Assembly: GCF_001941975.2 (NCBI RefSeq)
Contig: NZ_CP146991.1
Coordinates: forward strand, 3,531,001 to 3,595,000
DNA: 64,000 nt
Reading direction: 5' to 3'
DNA from: Sporomusa sphaeroides DSM 2875
GTDB taxonomy: Bacteria > Bacillota > Negativicutes > Sporomusales > Sporomusaceae
Shown here: positions 48,326 through 57,200 of the stretch, one piece after another
Numbering within the stretch: position 1 is the first letter of the stretch
Layout: every line of letters begins with the position of its first letter
Program-made: the position numbers and the translations under genes
The notes under the pieces: model-generated
The model's database searches: none
Seen by the model: only the letters and a program-made list of their open reading frames with translations
What the model was told of the DNA's origin: nothing

Positions 48326-48342
48326 TTTACACTAAATGTAAA
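48326..48342. promoter_or_regulatory. 17-bp palindrome upstream of the ATP synthase operon
   Basis: TTTACA-CTAAA-TGTAAA is a perfect 6-bp-arm palindrome in the gap between wecB and atpZ. It has the form of a dimer operator, but no regulator is identified and chance is possible in AT-rich DNA. Confidence 0.3.
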
Positions 48343-48353
48343 CTTTGGTAGTT

Positions 48354-49514
48354 TTATAGGCATACTTCGAATTCACCGGGGCGGCTGGCAGTCAGCCCAT
48401 ATTTGTGTAAAATGGCTGCCACAATGCGGCTGGAAGCCATGCCATCCCCGTAAGGATTGACGGCATTGGCCATACGCCGGTATTCTGCTTTGTTAACAAG
48501 TAATTCCTTGGTCTCTTTATATACAAGCTCCCGGTCTGTGCCGATGAGTTTAACCGTACCGGCGGTTACCGCTTCAGGCCGTTCGGTGGTATCACGCAAA
48601 ACCAGCACCGGTTTACCAAGGGCCGGCGCTTCTTCCTGAATCCCGCCCGAATCGGTCAGCACCAGGTAAGACCTGGCCATGAGATTGGCAAAGGGCTGGT
48701 AGTCCAGCGGATCAATCAGGTGAACACGCGGGGCTGAGCCCAATTCTTCCTGCACCACCTGCCGGACTAACGGATTCTTATGTACCGGAAAAACAATCTC
48801 AACATCGGTAAAGGCGGTAACAATATCCCTTAACGCCTGATATACATGGCGCATAGGCTCGCCTAAATTTTCACGGCGGTGGGTTGTAACCAGGATAACT
48901 TTACGGTTAGCATAATCAATCCCCTGCAATAATATATCGGTAAATTGGTAGGCTGGGTCCACAGTAGCTTTTAATGCATCAATTACCGTGTTGCCTGTCA
49001 CCAAAATGCTTTCACCGGCGATATTTTCCCTGAGCAGATTTTGCCTGGCCGTAGCTGTCGGGGCAAAATGGACATCGGTAAAGGACCCTGTCAGCTTGCG
49101 GTTCATTTCCTCAGGAAAGGGTGAGTATTTGTCGCCGGTACGCAGTCCGGCTTCCACATGGCCAATCGGGATCTGGTGATAAAAAGCAGCCAGCCCACCG
49201 GCAAAAGTGGTGGTGGTATCGCCATGAACCAGCACCATATCAGGCTTTTCTGCAGCAAACACCTGATTGAGTCCCTGCATGGCCCGGCAGGTAATGTCAA
49301 ACAGCGTCTGCCCCTGACTCATAATATCAAGATCATGATCAGGCGTAATGGCAAACAGCCGCAGCACCTGGTCAAGCATTTCCCGGTGCTGGGCGGTTAC
49401 CGTCACAACCGGGGTTATGTATTCAGGATGCTTGGCCAGTTCCAGAACAACAGGCGCCATTTTTATAGCTTCAGGCCGGGTGCCGAAAACCGTCATAACT
49501 TTAATACGGGACAT
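48354..49514 (-). CDS. wecB: UDP-N-acetylglucosamine 2-epimerase (non-hydrolysing)
   Basis: The 386-residue protein matches WecB/MnaA, with the N-terminal [18 protein letters not shown], the motif [17 protein letters not shown] and the C-terminal [22 protein letters not shown] (in part). It interconverts UDP-GlcNAc and UDP-ManNAc for surface glycans. It lies downstream of the tagO/wecA-like gene, and both touch UDP-GlcNAc-based polymer synthesis. GGAAGGAG precedes the ATG. Confidence 0.95.
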   Translation of the reverse strand: MSRIKVMTVFGTRPEAIKMAPVVLELAKHPEYITPVVTVTAQHREMLDQVLRLFAITPDHDLDIMSQGQTLFDITCRAMQGLNQVFAAEKPDMVLVHGDTTTTFAGGLAAFYHQIPIGHVEAGLRTGDKYSPFPEEMNRKLTGSFTDVHFAPTATARQNLLRENIAGESILVTGNTVIDALKATVDPAYQFTDILLQGIDYANRKVILVTTHRRENLGEPMRHVYQALRDIVTAFTDVEIVFPVHKNPLVRQVVQEELGSAPRVHLIDPLDYQPFANLMARSYLVLTDSGGIQEEAPALGKPVLVLRDTTERPEAVTAGTVKLIGTDRELVYKETKELLVNKAEYRRMANAVNPYGDGMASSRIVAAILHKYGLTASRPGEFEVCL

Positions 49515-49572
49515 GTATATTGCTCCTTCCGCAACAATAAGTGCGCACTTTCACTTTCTACCTTTATAAACA

Positions 49573-49599
49573 CAAGGCGGGCACCAAATGCCCGCCTTG
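49573..49599 (-). terminator. Terminator after the tagO/wecA-like gene
   Basis: A perfect 11-bp GC-rich stem (CAAGGCGGGCA 49573-49583 with TGCCCGCCTTG 49589-49599) is followed on the minus strand by TGTTTATAAAGG. It lies between the phosphotransferase gene and wecB. Confidence 0.65.
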
Positions 49600-49637
49600 C
49601 CATTGTGTGAAATACGGTATGAGGTCTGTGCTGAAAA

Positions 49638-50687
49638 TTAATGACTCTTAAGCGAATCAGTGCTTTTCAGGACACCGTCATTATTATTTAATACACCAAT
49701 TTTCTTGGCGCCAAAAAAGGCCACTAAAATGATAGCAAGCAAAATTAAGGCAGCATATACTTTACTTACCTCCGTCAGGGCAATCGCGCTTATCCCCAGA
49801 CAGCCACTGATTACATACATCAGCAAAACAGCCTGTTTTTGGCTTAGCCCCATGGCCAGCAGCCGGTGATGCAAATGACCTTTGTCCGGTTTAAAAATCG
49901 GCCGGCCGCTCATATACCGGCGGATAATGGCAAACGCCGTATCCATGATTGGCAGCCCTAAGGCGATAATGGGTACAAATAACGCAATGGTGGCAGCACT
50001 TTTAACCGTTCCCAGCACAGAAACAGCCGCCAGCATGTACCCTAAAAACATACTGCCGGTATCACCCATGAAGATTTTCGCCGGATTAAAATTATGCTGT
50101 AAGAAACCAAGCGCACTGCCGGCCAGCGCTGCCGTCAAAATAGCCACCGTCCAAAAGTTCTGCTCCAGTGCCACCAACAGAATGGTAATCGAGGCAATGG
50201 TAGATACCCCGGCTGCCAGTCCGTCCAGACCGTCAATCAGGTTTACCGTGTTTGTCAGGCTGACTACCCACAAAATAGTAAGCGGGATAGATAAATAATT
50301 GACATAAATCATTTCACCAAACGGATTTGTCAGCCATTCAATGCGGATGTCAAATAAAATAAGGACAATGGCGGCCGCAATCTGTCCCAGCAATTTGACT
50401 TTTGCCGACAACTGTTTCAGGTCGTCGATAATGCCAACAGCCAAAATGACGGTACCGCCCAGCAGCAAGCCCAGAATTTCATGATTGACATGCATGCTTG
50501 ACAGCACGGCCAGCACAAAGCCAAAATATATTGCCAACCCGCCCATGCGGGGAATCGGGCTGGTATGCACTTTACGGGCATCCGGAGCATCAAGCGCACC
50601 GGCTTTAATGGCCAAATCTTTAACACGCGGCGTGATAAAGTAAGCTGCAGCCAAGGCAACAGTAAAAGCCACTATATAGGTTTGCAT
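49638..50687 (-). CDS. tagO: Undecaprenyl-phosphate GlcNAc-1-phosphate transferase (TagO/WecA family)
   Basis: The 349-residue membrane protein has about ten TM helices and the MraY/WecA family motifs: an Asp-Asp pair in VGIIDDLKQLSAKVKLLGQ, NLIDGLDGLAAG and FMGDTGSMFLGY, and the basic HLHHRLL loop. It transfers GlcNAc-1-phosphate onto undecaprenyl phosphate to start surface glycan synthesis. Whether the product is a teichoic-acid-like polymer or an O-antigen cannot be told from the sequence. GAGGTG precedes the ATG. Confidence 0.93.
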   Translation of the reverse strand: MQTYIVAFTVALAAAYFITPRVKDLAIKAGALDAPDARKVHTSPIPRMGGLAIYFGFVLAVLSSMHVNHEILGLLLGGTVILAVGIIDDLKQLSAKVKLLGQIAAAIVLILFDIRIEWLTNPFGEMIYVNYLSIPLTILWVVSLTNTVNLIDGLDGLAAGVSTIASITILLVALEQNFWTVAILTAALAGSALGFLQHNFNPAKIFMGDTGSMFLGYMLAAVSVLGTVKSAATIALFVPIIALGLPIMDTAFAIIRRYMSGRPIFKPDKGHLHHRLLAMGLSQKQAVLLMYVISGCLGISAIALTEVSKVYAALILLAIILVAFFGAKKIGVLNNNDGVLKSTDSLKSH

Positions 50688-50873
50688 ATTATAACACCTC
50701 TTTTTCTACGCAACACTCATTTTACCTTACTTGTGCAAAAGTTGTCAATCTGCAGCAAGCAGGCAATTCGTCCCGTATTCCTATTATTTTCACTACCAAT
50801 AACAATATGCATGAAATACACTCACTATACCTTAATTTAGCTCAGCCGGATACCGTCCTGGAACGGCTGCCAT

Positions 50874-51545
50874 TTAGCAATAACCCCGCCGCTGCAGCTT
50901 GTTCACATGTCCGGCAACCAATTCAGCAATATTTACGGCATACCGTCCGGCCAAAATATACATCATCGTAAAACAGCATTGCGCAATATCCAATAATTCC
51001 AAAGCCGCTCCCCGGTTGACTTCGTCAGGATCAAGCCGGGCCTGTTCGCCGGATGCTCCGGCATGCTTGCCCAGAAACTGGGTCAGTTCGCCTATTTCCT
51101 CCTGAATCTTGCACACAGTAGTCAATAAGGTAACATTATCAAGCCTCAGGTGCGGGAGGCTGATATATTTATAGTTGCCATCCTGCCGGTTTGGGGTTGT
51201 GGTAATGCGGTAATTTTGACTGGTATCATAAGCATAACCTTTATCTGCCAGTTTGGCGAGGTGTTCACCAATCAGACTGTCGGCGTCAATGCCGAAGGAA
51301 TCCTCCATAACAAAAATCATGGTAACACAGGTCTGAGCCACATCCAGGAGTTCTTCCTTGACATCGGCAAGCAGGGCAATGGCCTCAGTCTGTTCTTTCA
51401 ATTCAGCCGGGCTCAGTTTTTCCCAAGGCATAAAATTCAGTACCGCCCGGGCTAATTCCCCCGCCTCTTCCATGGCTTTCAGCAGCGTGGAATCAAGGGT
51501 GGGAGTGAGATATCTCAGTTTAGGTAAATAAATGGCTTCCAGCAT
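50874..51545 (-). CDS. Protein with two MazG-like nucleotide pyrophosphohydrolase domains
   Basis: The protein is 223 residues from the ATG at 51545 (AGAGGAG 7 bases upstream). It has two tandem all-alpha MazG-like repeats. The first is at about 15-85 with KAMEEAGELARA and VKEELLDVAQTC, the second at about 125-223 with KIQEEIGELTQF and LELLDIAQCC. EExGEL and ExxD are the metal-binding pattern of MazG/dUTPase-like enzymes, which hydrolyse NTPs or dNTPs. The exact substrate is unknown. A fused duplication is unusual, since most relatives form dimers of single domains. Confidence 0.75.
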   Translation of the reverse strand: MLEAIYLPKLRYLTPTLDSTLLKAMEEAGELARAVLNFMPWEKLSPAELKEQTEAIALLADVKEELLDVAQTCVTMIFVMEDSFGIDADSLIGEHLAKLADKGYAYDTSQNYRITTTPNRQDGNYKYISLPHLRLDNVTLLTTVCKIQEEIGELTQFLGKHAGASGEQARLDPDEVNRGAALELLDIAQCCFTMMYILAGRYAVNIAELVAGHVNKLQRRGYC

Positions 51546-51960
51546 GCAAAAACTCCTCTGTAAAAAAGCTGGTTGAGTATTGGGAAACCCAGATACCAAA
51601 CCAGCTCTATAGTTAAGAAAAATACGGCTTGCGCCAGGAACGGCAAATAGCTGCCAACAGCAAAAAAAGTGATCCTGGCAATCATTTAATTGCCAAATGA
51701 TTATATTCGCCAAGCTTGCCATAAATCCTTCTTAACTTTATCATAAACCGGAATTTTCTGTCAGATAAGAAAGCGCCAACGTGATTCTTTTGCTTTAGTC
51801 CTAGTCAATAATCGAATACAAGGGAAGGGTCTTACTTTTGGCATTGCCCCATAAGCAGAGAACCAAGTTATTAGGAGCAATGCGACGCTAGAACTTGTGT
51901 GAATCGCTTAGTTCCAAGCGGAGCGCGGAACTTCCTTTAGCCATGTTCTAGGCCTGAAGC
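51546..51960. other. Non-coding stretch between the MazG-like and deaminase genes
   Basis: With the hairpins and terminator to its right (to 52267), this is a gap of about 720 bases without a supported gene. Some short inverted words occur near 51890-51930 (GTTCC and GGAAC). I see no RNA gene here. Confidence 0.4.
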
Positions 51961-51971
51961 CTCCAAAAGCT

Positions 51972-52058
51972 GAAAAGCCGGGCAGTATTCCTAAAATCCG
52001 TAAACTCGCTTACGCTCAAACAGTACGGATTTCTTAACGGAATACCGCCCGGCTTTTC
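51972..52058. repeat. Two-stem hairpin repeat
   Basis: The outer stem is 20 bp (GAAAAGCCGGGCAGTATTCC 51972-51991 with 52039-52058, one mismatch). The inner 9-bp stem pairs AAATCCGTA (51994-52002) with TACGGATTT (52024-52032) around AACTCGCTTACGCTC. The regular nested structure suggests a mobile REP/MITE-like element or structured RNA. Confidence 0.6.
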
Positions 52059-52099
52059 TCCTGCGGAACGCTTTTTTTTCCGGCAATGGCCGGGTAGGT

Positions 52100-52185
52100 T
52101 ACGGGGGTTACGGGGGGTACGGGGTACGAAGAAGCCCCAGCGACGCGGCGTTGGATGACGGTGTTTTGTGCCGGGTCTGTGTTGG
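52100..52185. repeat. Possible weak member of the palindromic repeat family (copy D)
   Basis: It contains CCCCAGCGACGCGGCGTTGG followed by ATGACGG and GCCGGGTCTGTG, a degenerate match to the core and right end of copies A and C. The flanking arms are poorly paired. Confidence 0.35.
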
Positions 52186-52220
52186 CACACAGAGCTTATG
52201 TATTCTGGCAGCTTTAAAAA

Positions 52221-52256
52221 AACTGCCTAACACTCCAGACAGAGTATTAGGCAGTT
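52221..52256 (-). terminator. Terminator of the deaminase gene
   Basis: A 15-bp stem (AACTGCCTAACACTC 52221-52235 with 52242-52256, one mismatch) is followed on the minus strand by TTTTTAAAG, just after the stop at 52268. Confidence 0.85.
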
Positions 52257-52267
52257 ATATTATTCAC

Positions 52268-52729
52268 TTAGGTAAAACAAACATATTCGATTCCGGCTTC
52301 GGCAATTAATTGCTCGGCCAGTTTATCCGGATAACTGTACTGGTAAACGATACGTTTGATACCAGCGTTTATTAGAATCTTGGTACAGGCTGAACAAGGC
52401 TGATGGGTGGAATAAATGGTGGCATCACGAATGGATACCCCGTACATGGCTGCCTGAACGACAGCGCTTTGTTCGGCATGAAGCCCCCGGCACAATTCCT
52501 GACGTTCGCCGGACGGTACCTGATTGTTCGCGCGAATACAGCCGGTTTCGCCACAGTGGGTCAAACCGCAGGGTGCACCATTATAGCCTGAACTTAAAAG
52601 CCGTTGCTCCTTGACAATAACAGCGCCGATTTGCCGGCGAAGACAGGTTGAACGGGTAGCAACCACCTTGGTAATATCCATGAAATATTCATCCCACGAT
52701 GGCCGGTCAAGCCCTTTGTTGTCATTCAT
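52268..52729 (-). CDS. Deoxycytidylate (dCMP) deaminase, ComEB-like
   Basis: The 153-residue protein has the zinc-dependent deaminase motifs HAEQ (catalytic Glu) and PCSAC (zinc cysteines) plus a second metal-site region with CGETGCIR. dCMP deaminases convert dCMP to dUMP for thymidylate synthesis. The length and the WDEYFMDITKVVATRSTC start match the ComEB/dCMP deaminase family. GGGGG precedes the ATG. It lies downstream of upp, both in pyrimidine metabolism. Confidence 0.92.
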   Translation of the reverse strand: MNDNKGLDRPSWDEYFMDITKVVATRSTCLRRQIGAVIVKEQRLLSSGYNGAPCGLTHCGETGCIRANNQVPSGERQELCRGLHAEQSAVVQAAMYGVSIRDATIYSTHQPCSACTKILINAGIKRIVYQYSYPDKLAEQLIAEAGIEYVCFT

Positions 52730-52818
52730 ACTATTCCCCCTTGACCAAACGGTGTATTACCAATGTATGCACAGCCCAGGTACACAGTGATTTATCGAAA
52801 CAGATAATTTTCTTCCAA

Positions 52819-53445
52819 TTACTTTGTGCCGAAAATCCGGTCACCGGCATCTCCCAAACCGGGCACAATATAGCCACGTTCATTCAGATGGCTGTCGACA
52901 GCGGCAACATACACCTCTACATCCGGATGGTGTGCGTTCATCACGGCAACACCTTCCGGTGCCGCTACCAGACACATTAATTTAATCTGTTTGGCACCTT
53001 TGGCTTTCAGCATCTCAATGGCCGCCACCGCCGAGCCGCCGGTCGCCAGCATGGGATCAACAACAATCAATTCACGTTCTGCCACATCGGTAGGCAGTTT
53101 GCAAAAATACTCGACAGGCTTCAAGGTCTCATGATCACGATATACCCCGATATGTCCCACCTTGGCGGCAGGAATCAGTTTGACGATACCGTTTACCATC
53201 CCCAAACCGGCGCGCAAAATGGGCACTATGGCAATTTTTTTGCCTGACAGCATCTTGCAGGTGCAGGTGGTAAGCGGCGTTTCTACCTGCGTTTCTTCCA
53301 GGGGCAGATTCCGGGTCAGTTCAAAAGCCATAAGTGTTGAGATTTCTTCCAAAAGCTCGCGAAACTCTTTGGTTCCGGTTTTAACATCACGAACAAGTGA
53401 CAATTTATGCTGAATCAAGGGATGGTCGATTATTTTTACTTGCAT
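52819..53445 (-). CDS. upp: Uracil phosphoribosyltransferase
   Basis: The 208-residue protein has the PRPP-binding loop [20 protein letters not shown] (in part), [13 protein letters not shown] and the C-terminal uracil-binding [17 protein letters not shown]. It makes UMP from uracil and PRPP in pyrimidine salvage. The order glyA-upp matches B. subtilis. GAGGAG precedes the ATG. Confidence 0.97.
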   Translation of the reverse strand: MQVKIIDHPLIQHKLSLVRDVKTGTKEFRELLEEISTLMAFELTRNLPLEETQVETPLTTCTCKMLSGKKIAIVPILRAGLGMVNGIVKLIPAAKVGHIGVYRDHETLKPVEYFCKLPTDVAERELIVVDPMLATGGSAVAAIEMLKAKGAKQIKLMCLVAAPEGVAVMNAHHPDVEVYVAAVDSHLNERGYIVPGLGDAGDRIFGTK

Positions 53446-53493
53446 GCATTCATCTCCTCATACTTCATATGTTATGCCCAAAGCAACAGCCTT

Positions 53494-54729
53494 TTAAGCA
53501 TACAACGGATATTTGCGGCACAGCTGGGCCACCATGGAGCGGGCCTTATCCCGGGCAGCGCCGTCCTCCAGCTTAGTCAGGGTCATGGTGATAATGTCGC
53601 CGATTGCCACCATATCCTCTTCAACCATACCGCGCGAAGTGACGGCAGGGACACCTATGCGGATACCGCTGGTAATAAACGGACTGGCCGGGTCGTTGGG
53701 AATGGCATTTTTATTGACAGTAACGCCAATCTCATCCAAAAGTTCCTCAGCCTGCTTGCCGGTAATATGCTGCGCGCGCAGGTCAACCAACATCAAATGA
53801 TTATCCGTACCGCCGGATACCAACGTAAAGCCATTTTGCTTAAGGCGTTCAGCCAGAGCTTGCGCATTTTTGATAATTTGTCCCTGATACAGGCGGAATT
53901 CCTCGCTGAGAGCTTCCTTAAAGGATACAGCCTTGGCGGCAATAACATGCATTAACGGGCCGCCCTGGATGCCGGGGAAGATGGCTTTGTCAATGGCCTT
54001 GGCATACTGGGACCGGCAAAGGATCATGCCGCCGCGCGGACCGCGCAGGGTTTTGTGGGTGGTTGTAGTAACAATATCCGCATGCGGCACCGGGCTGGGA
54101 TGATAACCGGCAGCCACCAGACCGGCGATATGCGCCATATCAACCATGAACATGGCACCGGCTTCACGGGCAATTTGTCCCAGGCGGGCAAAGTCAATAA
54201 TCCGGGAGTAGGCACTGGCACCGGCTACCAGCATTTTCGGCTTGTGTGTCATAGCCAGCTCGGCAACCTGATCATAGTCAATCCGGTGGGTAACCTCATC
54301 AACACCATAGGCCACAATATTGAAGTATTGCCCGGAAATATTTACAGGGCTGCCATGGGTCAGATGGCCGCCATGGGCAAGATTCATGCCTAAAATGGTA
54401 TCGCCAGGCTTCAGAAAGGCAAAATATACAGCGGTGTTGGCCTGCGCTCCCGAATGGGCCTGAACATTTACATGTTCTGCGCCAAATAACTTTTTGGCCC
54501 GGTCAATAGCCAGTTTCTCGACAATATCAACATATTCACAGCCGCCATAATACCGGTGCTCAGGGTACCCTTCGGCATATTTATTAGTCAATACTGAGCC
54601 TTGCGCCTCCATTACCGCTTTGCTGACAAAGTTCTCTGAGGCAATAAGCTCCAGTTTGGTTTGCTGACGGGTGCGTTCGAGCTCAACGGCTCGTGCTACC
54701 TCGGGGTCTACTCCTGCAAGTATTGTCAT
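53494..54729 (-). CDS. glyA: Serine hydroxymethyltransferase
   Basis: The 411-residue protein has the PLP-lysine motif [14 protein letters not shown] and the conserved N-terminal [18 protein letters not shown]. It converts serine and tetrahydrofolate to glycine and 5,10-methylene-THF. GAGGAGG precedes the ATG. It lies between ywlG and upp. Confidence 0.97.
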   Translation of the reverse strand: MTILAGVDPEVARAVELERTRQQTKLELIASENFVSKAVMEAQGSVLTNKYAEGYPEHRYYGGCEYVDIVEKLAIDRAKKLFGAEHVNVQAHSGAQANTAVYFAFLKPGDTILGMNLAHGGHLTHGSPVNISGQYFNIVAYGVDEVTHRIDYDQVAELAMTHKPKMLVAGASAYSRIIDFARLGQIAREAGAMFMVDMAHIAGLVAAGYHPSPVPHADIVTTTTHKTLRGPRGGMILCRSQYAKAIDKAIFPGIQGGPLMHVIAAKAVSFKEALSEEFRLYQGQIIKNAQALAERLKQNGFTLVSGGTDNHLMLVDLRAQHITGKQAEELLDEIGVTVNKNAIPNDPASPFITSGIRIGVPAVTSRGMVEEDMVAIGDIITMTLTKLEDGAARDKARSMVAQLCRKYPLYA

Positions 54730-54776
54730 GTTCTATTCCTCCTCAAATTACATGTAAATATATATTTAAAAGCACA

Positions 54777-55331
54777 TTAACAGAGCTCATAAACAGCGCG
54801 TGCCCCGCCAATCAGTTTAGGCCTGGTGCGGGCGGCTGTCAAATAGGCTTGTCCGATATACTTTTGCGTCAGACGTACCGGAATGGCGACTTTTTTAATA
54901 TGCATGCCAATGAGTGTGCTGCCAATGTCCAGACCGGCCTGAGCCGTAATGCTTTCCACCACCGCCGGATTGTCAAAGGCACGCATCGCCTCGGCGGCCA
55001 GTGCACCACCGGCTTTAGGCACCGGAATAACCTGAACCACTTCGAGGTTATGTGTGTCGGCTACAGCCTGTTCAACAACCAGCGCCCGGTTAAGGTGCTC
55101 ACAACACTGTATGGCCAGCAAAACCTGATACCTGGAGCAAACTTTAAAAAGACTCGACAAAAGTCGAGCAGCTATTACTTCAGAGCCATAGGAGCCGATA
55201 CGCGCCCCTTGCACCTCACTGGTACTGCAGCCCACTACCAGAATATTCCCTGGTTTTAAACGGGCTGTTTTTATCAGTTCTTCCGCCGCCTGTGTTATCT
55301 GGCGTCCAATGGTTGCCAAATCTGTCTCCAC
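54777..55331 (-). CDS. ywlG: YwlG-like TIGR01440 family protein (DUF436)
   Basis: The 184-residue protein fits the TIGR01440/YwlG family (GNILVVGCSTSEVQGARIGSYG, QCCEHLNRALVVE, VPKAGGALAAEAM). The function is unknown. The GTG start has GGGAG 9 bases upstream. In B. subtilis ywlG also lies between glyA and rpiB (ywlF), so the order is conserved. Confidence 0.85.
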   Translation of the reverse strand: METDLATIGRQITQAAEELIKTARLKPGNILVVGCSTSEVQGARIGSYGSEVIAARLLSSLFKVCSRYQVLLAIQCCEHLNRALVVEQAVADTHNLEVVQVIPVPKAGGALAAEAMRAFDNPAVVESITAQAGLDIGSTLIGMHIKKVAIPVRLTQKYIGQAYLTAARTRPKLIGGARAVYELC

Positions 55332-55344
55332 AGTTCTTCACTCC

Positions 55345-55785
55345 CTACACCTTTTCGAGGGCCATTATCTTTTCTACCCGGCAGGCATGCCGGCCGCCGG
55401 CAAACGCAGTTTTGAGCCAGACCTCAACAATCATCCGGGCCAGACCGGGACCAATCACCCGTTCACCCAGTGTCAGGATATTGGCATCATTATGTTCACG
55501 CGACATTTGCGCGGAAAAGACATCATTACAAAGCGCGGCTCTAATGCCGTTAATTTTATTGGCGGCAATACTTACCCCAATACCTGTGCCACAAACAATA
55601 ATGCCCCGTTCATATTCACCCTTGGCCACAGCTTCGGCTACCTGCCGGGAAATGTCGGGGTAATCAACCGAGTCCGCCGTATGGGTGCCAAAATCGTCGG
55701 CCTCCACACCAAGCTCTGCCAGCAGAGCTTTAAGTTCTTCTTTCAGGCAAAAACCGCCATGATCGCTGCCAATAGCTACCTTCAT
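55345..55785 (-). CDS. rpiB: Ribose-5-phosphate isomerase B
   Basis: The protein is 146 residues from the ATG at 55785 (AGGAAGTG 7 bases upstream); earlier in-frame starts run into the ywlE gene and lack sites. It shows MKVAIGSDHGGFCLKEEL, the catalytic Cys in GIIVCGTGIGVSIAANKI and HNDANILTLGERVIG. It interconverts ribose-5-phosphate and ribulose-5-phosphate (or allose-6-phosphate). Confidence 0.95.
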   Translation of the reverse strand: MKVAIGSDHGGFCLKEELKALLAELGVEADDFGTHTADSVDYPDISRQVAEAVAKGEYERGIIVCGTGIGVSIAANKINGIRAALCNDVFSAQMSREHNDANILTLGERVIGPGLARMIVEVWLKTAFAGGRHACRVEKIMALEKV

Positions 55786-55841
55786 GCAAGTACACTTCCT
55801 ATATTTCATATTTAACGTCTTTTCATCTTTTTCCACGCCGA

Positions 55842-56306
55842 TTAATTTTTTCCTGCCAAACCGACAATTTTTACCCAGGCCTGGGTAAGCAGCTGCCGGA
55901 TTTGCCCGGCACATTCCCGGTATACAGCCTCACTGCCGCCGAAAGGATCGCTTACATCCCTGGTTTCACCGGCAAATTCGGCCAGCGTGTACAGTTTTCC
56001 CTCCAGGCCGGCCGCCATCCCGGTCAGTGCCTGTTTATGCGCCGCCGTCATGGTTAGTATTAAATCTGCTGCTGTCAGCAGTGGCAGCGTCAGTTGCCGG
56101 GAACAATGGTTGTCCACATTCAGGCCAGCCTGCCGCATGACACTCCGCGCCTGCGCCGAGGCCGGCTGCCGCCCGGCGGCAAGGCCTGCCGATGCAATAC
56201 TTATGCGGCCGGCCATCCCGGCTTTTTCGGCCATATCGGCGAGAAGAGCGGCCGCCATCGGACTGCGGCAGGTATTGCCTGTACACACAAACAAAATTTT
56301 GAACAT
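55842..56306 (-). CDS. ywlE: Low-molecular-weight protein tyrosine/arginine phosphatase (YwlE-like)
   Basis: The 154-residue protein has the P-loop VCTGNTCRSP (Cys8, Arg14) and the general-acid Asp in DVSDPFGG. In B. subtilis YwlE removes phosphate from protein arginines. The Thr in the P-loop (CTGNTCR) matches the arginine-phosphatase type, whereas tyrosine phosphatases usually have Ile there; this hint is inference. The neighbours rpiB and mntP match the ywl cluster. Confidence 0.92.
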   Translation of the reverse strand: MFKILFVCTGNTCRSPMAAALLADMAEKAGMAGRISIASAGLAAGRQPASAQARSVMRQAGLNVDNHCSRQLTLPLLTAADLILTMTAAHKQALTGMAAGLEGKLYTLAEFAGETRDVSDPFGGSEAVYRECAGQIRQLLTQAWVKIVGLAGKN

Positions 56307-56420
56307 GGTTCGCTCAACTCCTTTATATTTTGTGTCCGGAAAAAATATCTCATACCTGTTACTCTGCTTTTATACTGGGCGAAAAGCCGCTGACGGAGTT
56401 CTTTCAATTACCGGCATCTG

Positions 56421-56483
56421 AGGCGCGGGCGACTGTTATACAAAGCGCCAGCATCGTAGCATTGTATGATGGTCACCCGCGCC
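56421..56483. repeat. GC-rich palindromic intergenic repeat, copy C
   Basis: Twelve-base arms (GGCGCGGGCGAC 56422-56433 with 56472-56483, one mismatch) enclose a core with CAAAGCGCCAGC, GTAGCATTG and ATGATGG, related to copies A and B. It lies between mntP and ywlE. Confidence 0.55.
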
Positions 56484-56518
56484 GGGTCTTGTATAGTCGT
56501 TATGCTAAACAGCAACTT

Positions 56519-57112
56519 TTAAATCGTTGACCAGATGATATGTATGCCTAACAGCAGCAGGACCAGGCCACCCAGCAATTCAGCCCTGCTCCCGATATAC
56601 TGCCCCAGTTTGCGGCCCAGCCCCAAGCCCAGGAGGGCAATGACGAAGATGACCAGACCAAGAATCATACTCAGCTGCAGCAAATCCACATCCATCATCC
56701 CCAGGCTGAACCCGGCTGCCAGGGCATCAATACTGACACTGGCGGCCAGCACAAAAAGCGCGCTGCCCCTTAGCGGACTGACCAGTGAAGCCGCTTCCTG
56801 CCCACGCACAGTATCCTTAATCATATTAAGACCCAGGCCTGCCAATACCAATGCGCCAATAATGGCGGCAATGTTTTGTACATTAGCTGCCGGCCAGTCA
56901 ATATGGTAAGCGCCAATGTGCTCCACAACGCCGCCCAGCCAATGGCCAATATGATAACCTGTTAAAATCATAATAATATGGAACAGAGCGAATACAATTG
57001 CTGACCGGATAATAATCAGCCGGCGCACTTTGTTCATGCCAAGCGGCACGGCTACGGAAAACAAATCGGTTCCTAAGGCCGCACTCAGGACGAAGAGTTC
57101 AAAAACACTCAT
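56519..57112 (-). CDS. mntP: Manganese efflux pump MntP
   Basis: The protein is 197 residues from the ATG at 57112 (GGAGGTGGG upstream), with six TM helices and the MntP/DUF204 motifs SAALGTDLFSVAVPLGM and ASVSIDALAAGFSLGMM, each with a membrane Asp. It exports Mn2+. It corresponds to ywlD in the Bacillus order. A Mn-responsive (yybP-type) riboswitch was looked for upstream and not recognised. Confidence 0.9.
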   Translation of the reverse strand: MSVFELFVLSAALGTDLFSVAVPLGMNKVRRLIIIRSAIVFALFHIIMILTGYHIGHWLGGVVEHIGAYHIDWPAANVQNIAAIIGALVLAGLGLNMIKDTVRGQEAASLVSPLRGSALFVLAASVSIDALAAGFSLGMMDVDLLQLSMILGLVIFVIALLGLGLGRKLGQYIGSRAELLGGLVLLLLGIHIIWSTI

Positions 57113-57200
57113 ATTCCCCACCTCCGCCGTAATATATATGTACCGGCAGAAGGCAATATGAAGCATTCCTCAGACTCTCATTCCCGATTTCCAAACTTAA

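Noticed and set aside
51948-52190. 80-codon minus-strand frame in the long gap near 52 kb
   Set aside because: It overlaps the two-stem hairpin and repeat D; its Arg/Pro-rich sequence reflects the palindromic DNA and no ribosome site is present.
54730-54776. Glycine or folate riboswitch before glyA
   Set aside because: Only 47 bases separate glyA from ywlG, with no room for a riboswitch.
56307-57200. Manganese riboswitch (yybP-ykoY type) around mntP
   Set aside because: The leader upstream of mntP is too short and lacks the conserved loops; the structured DNA on the other side is repeat copy C.
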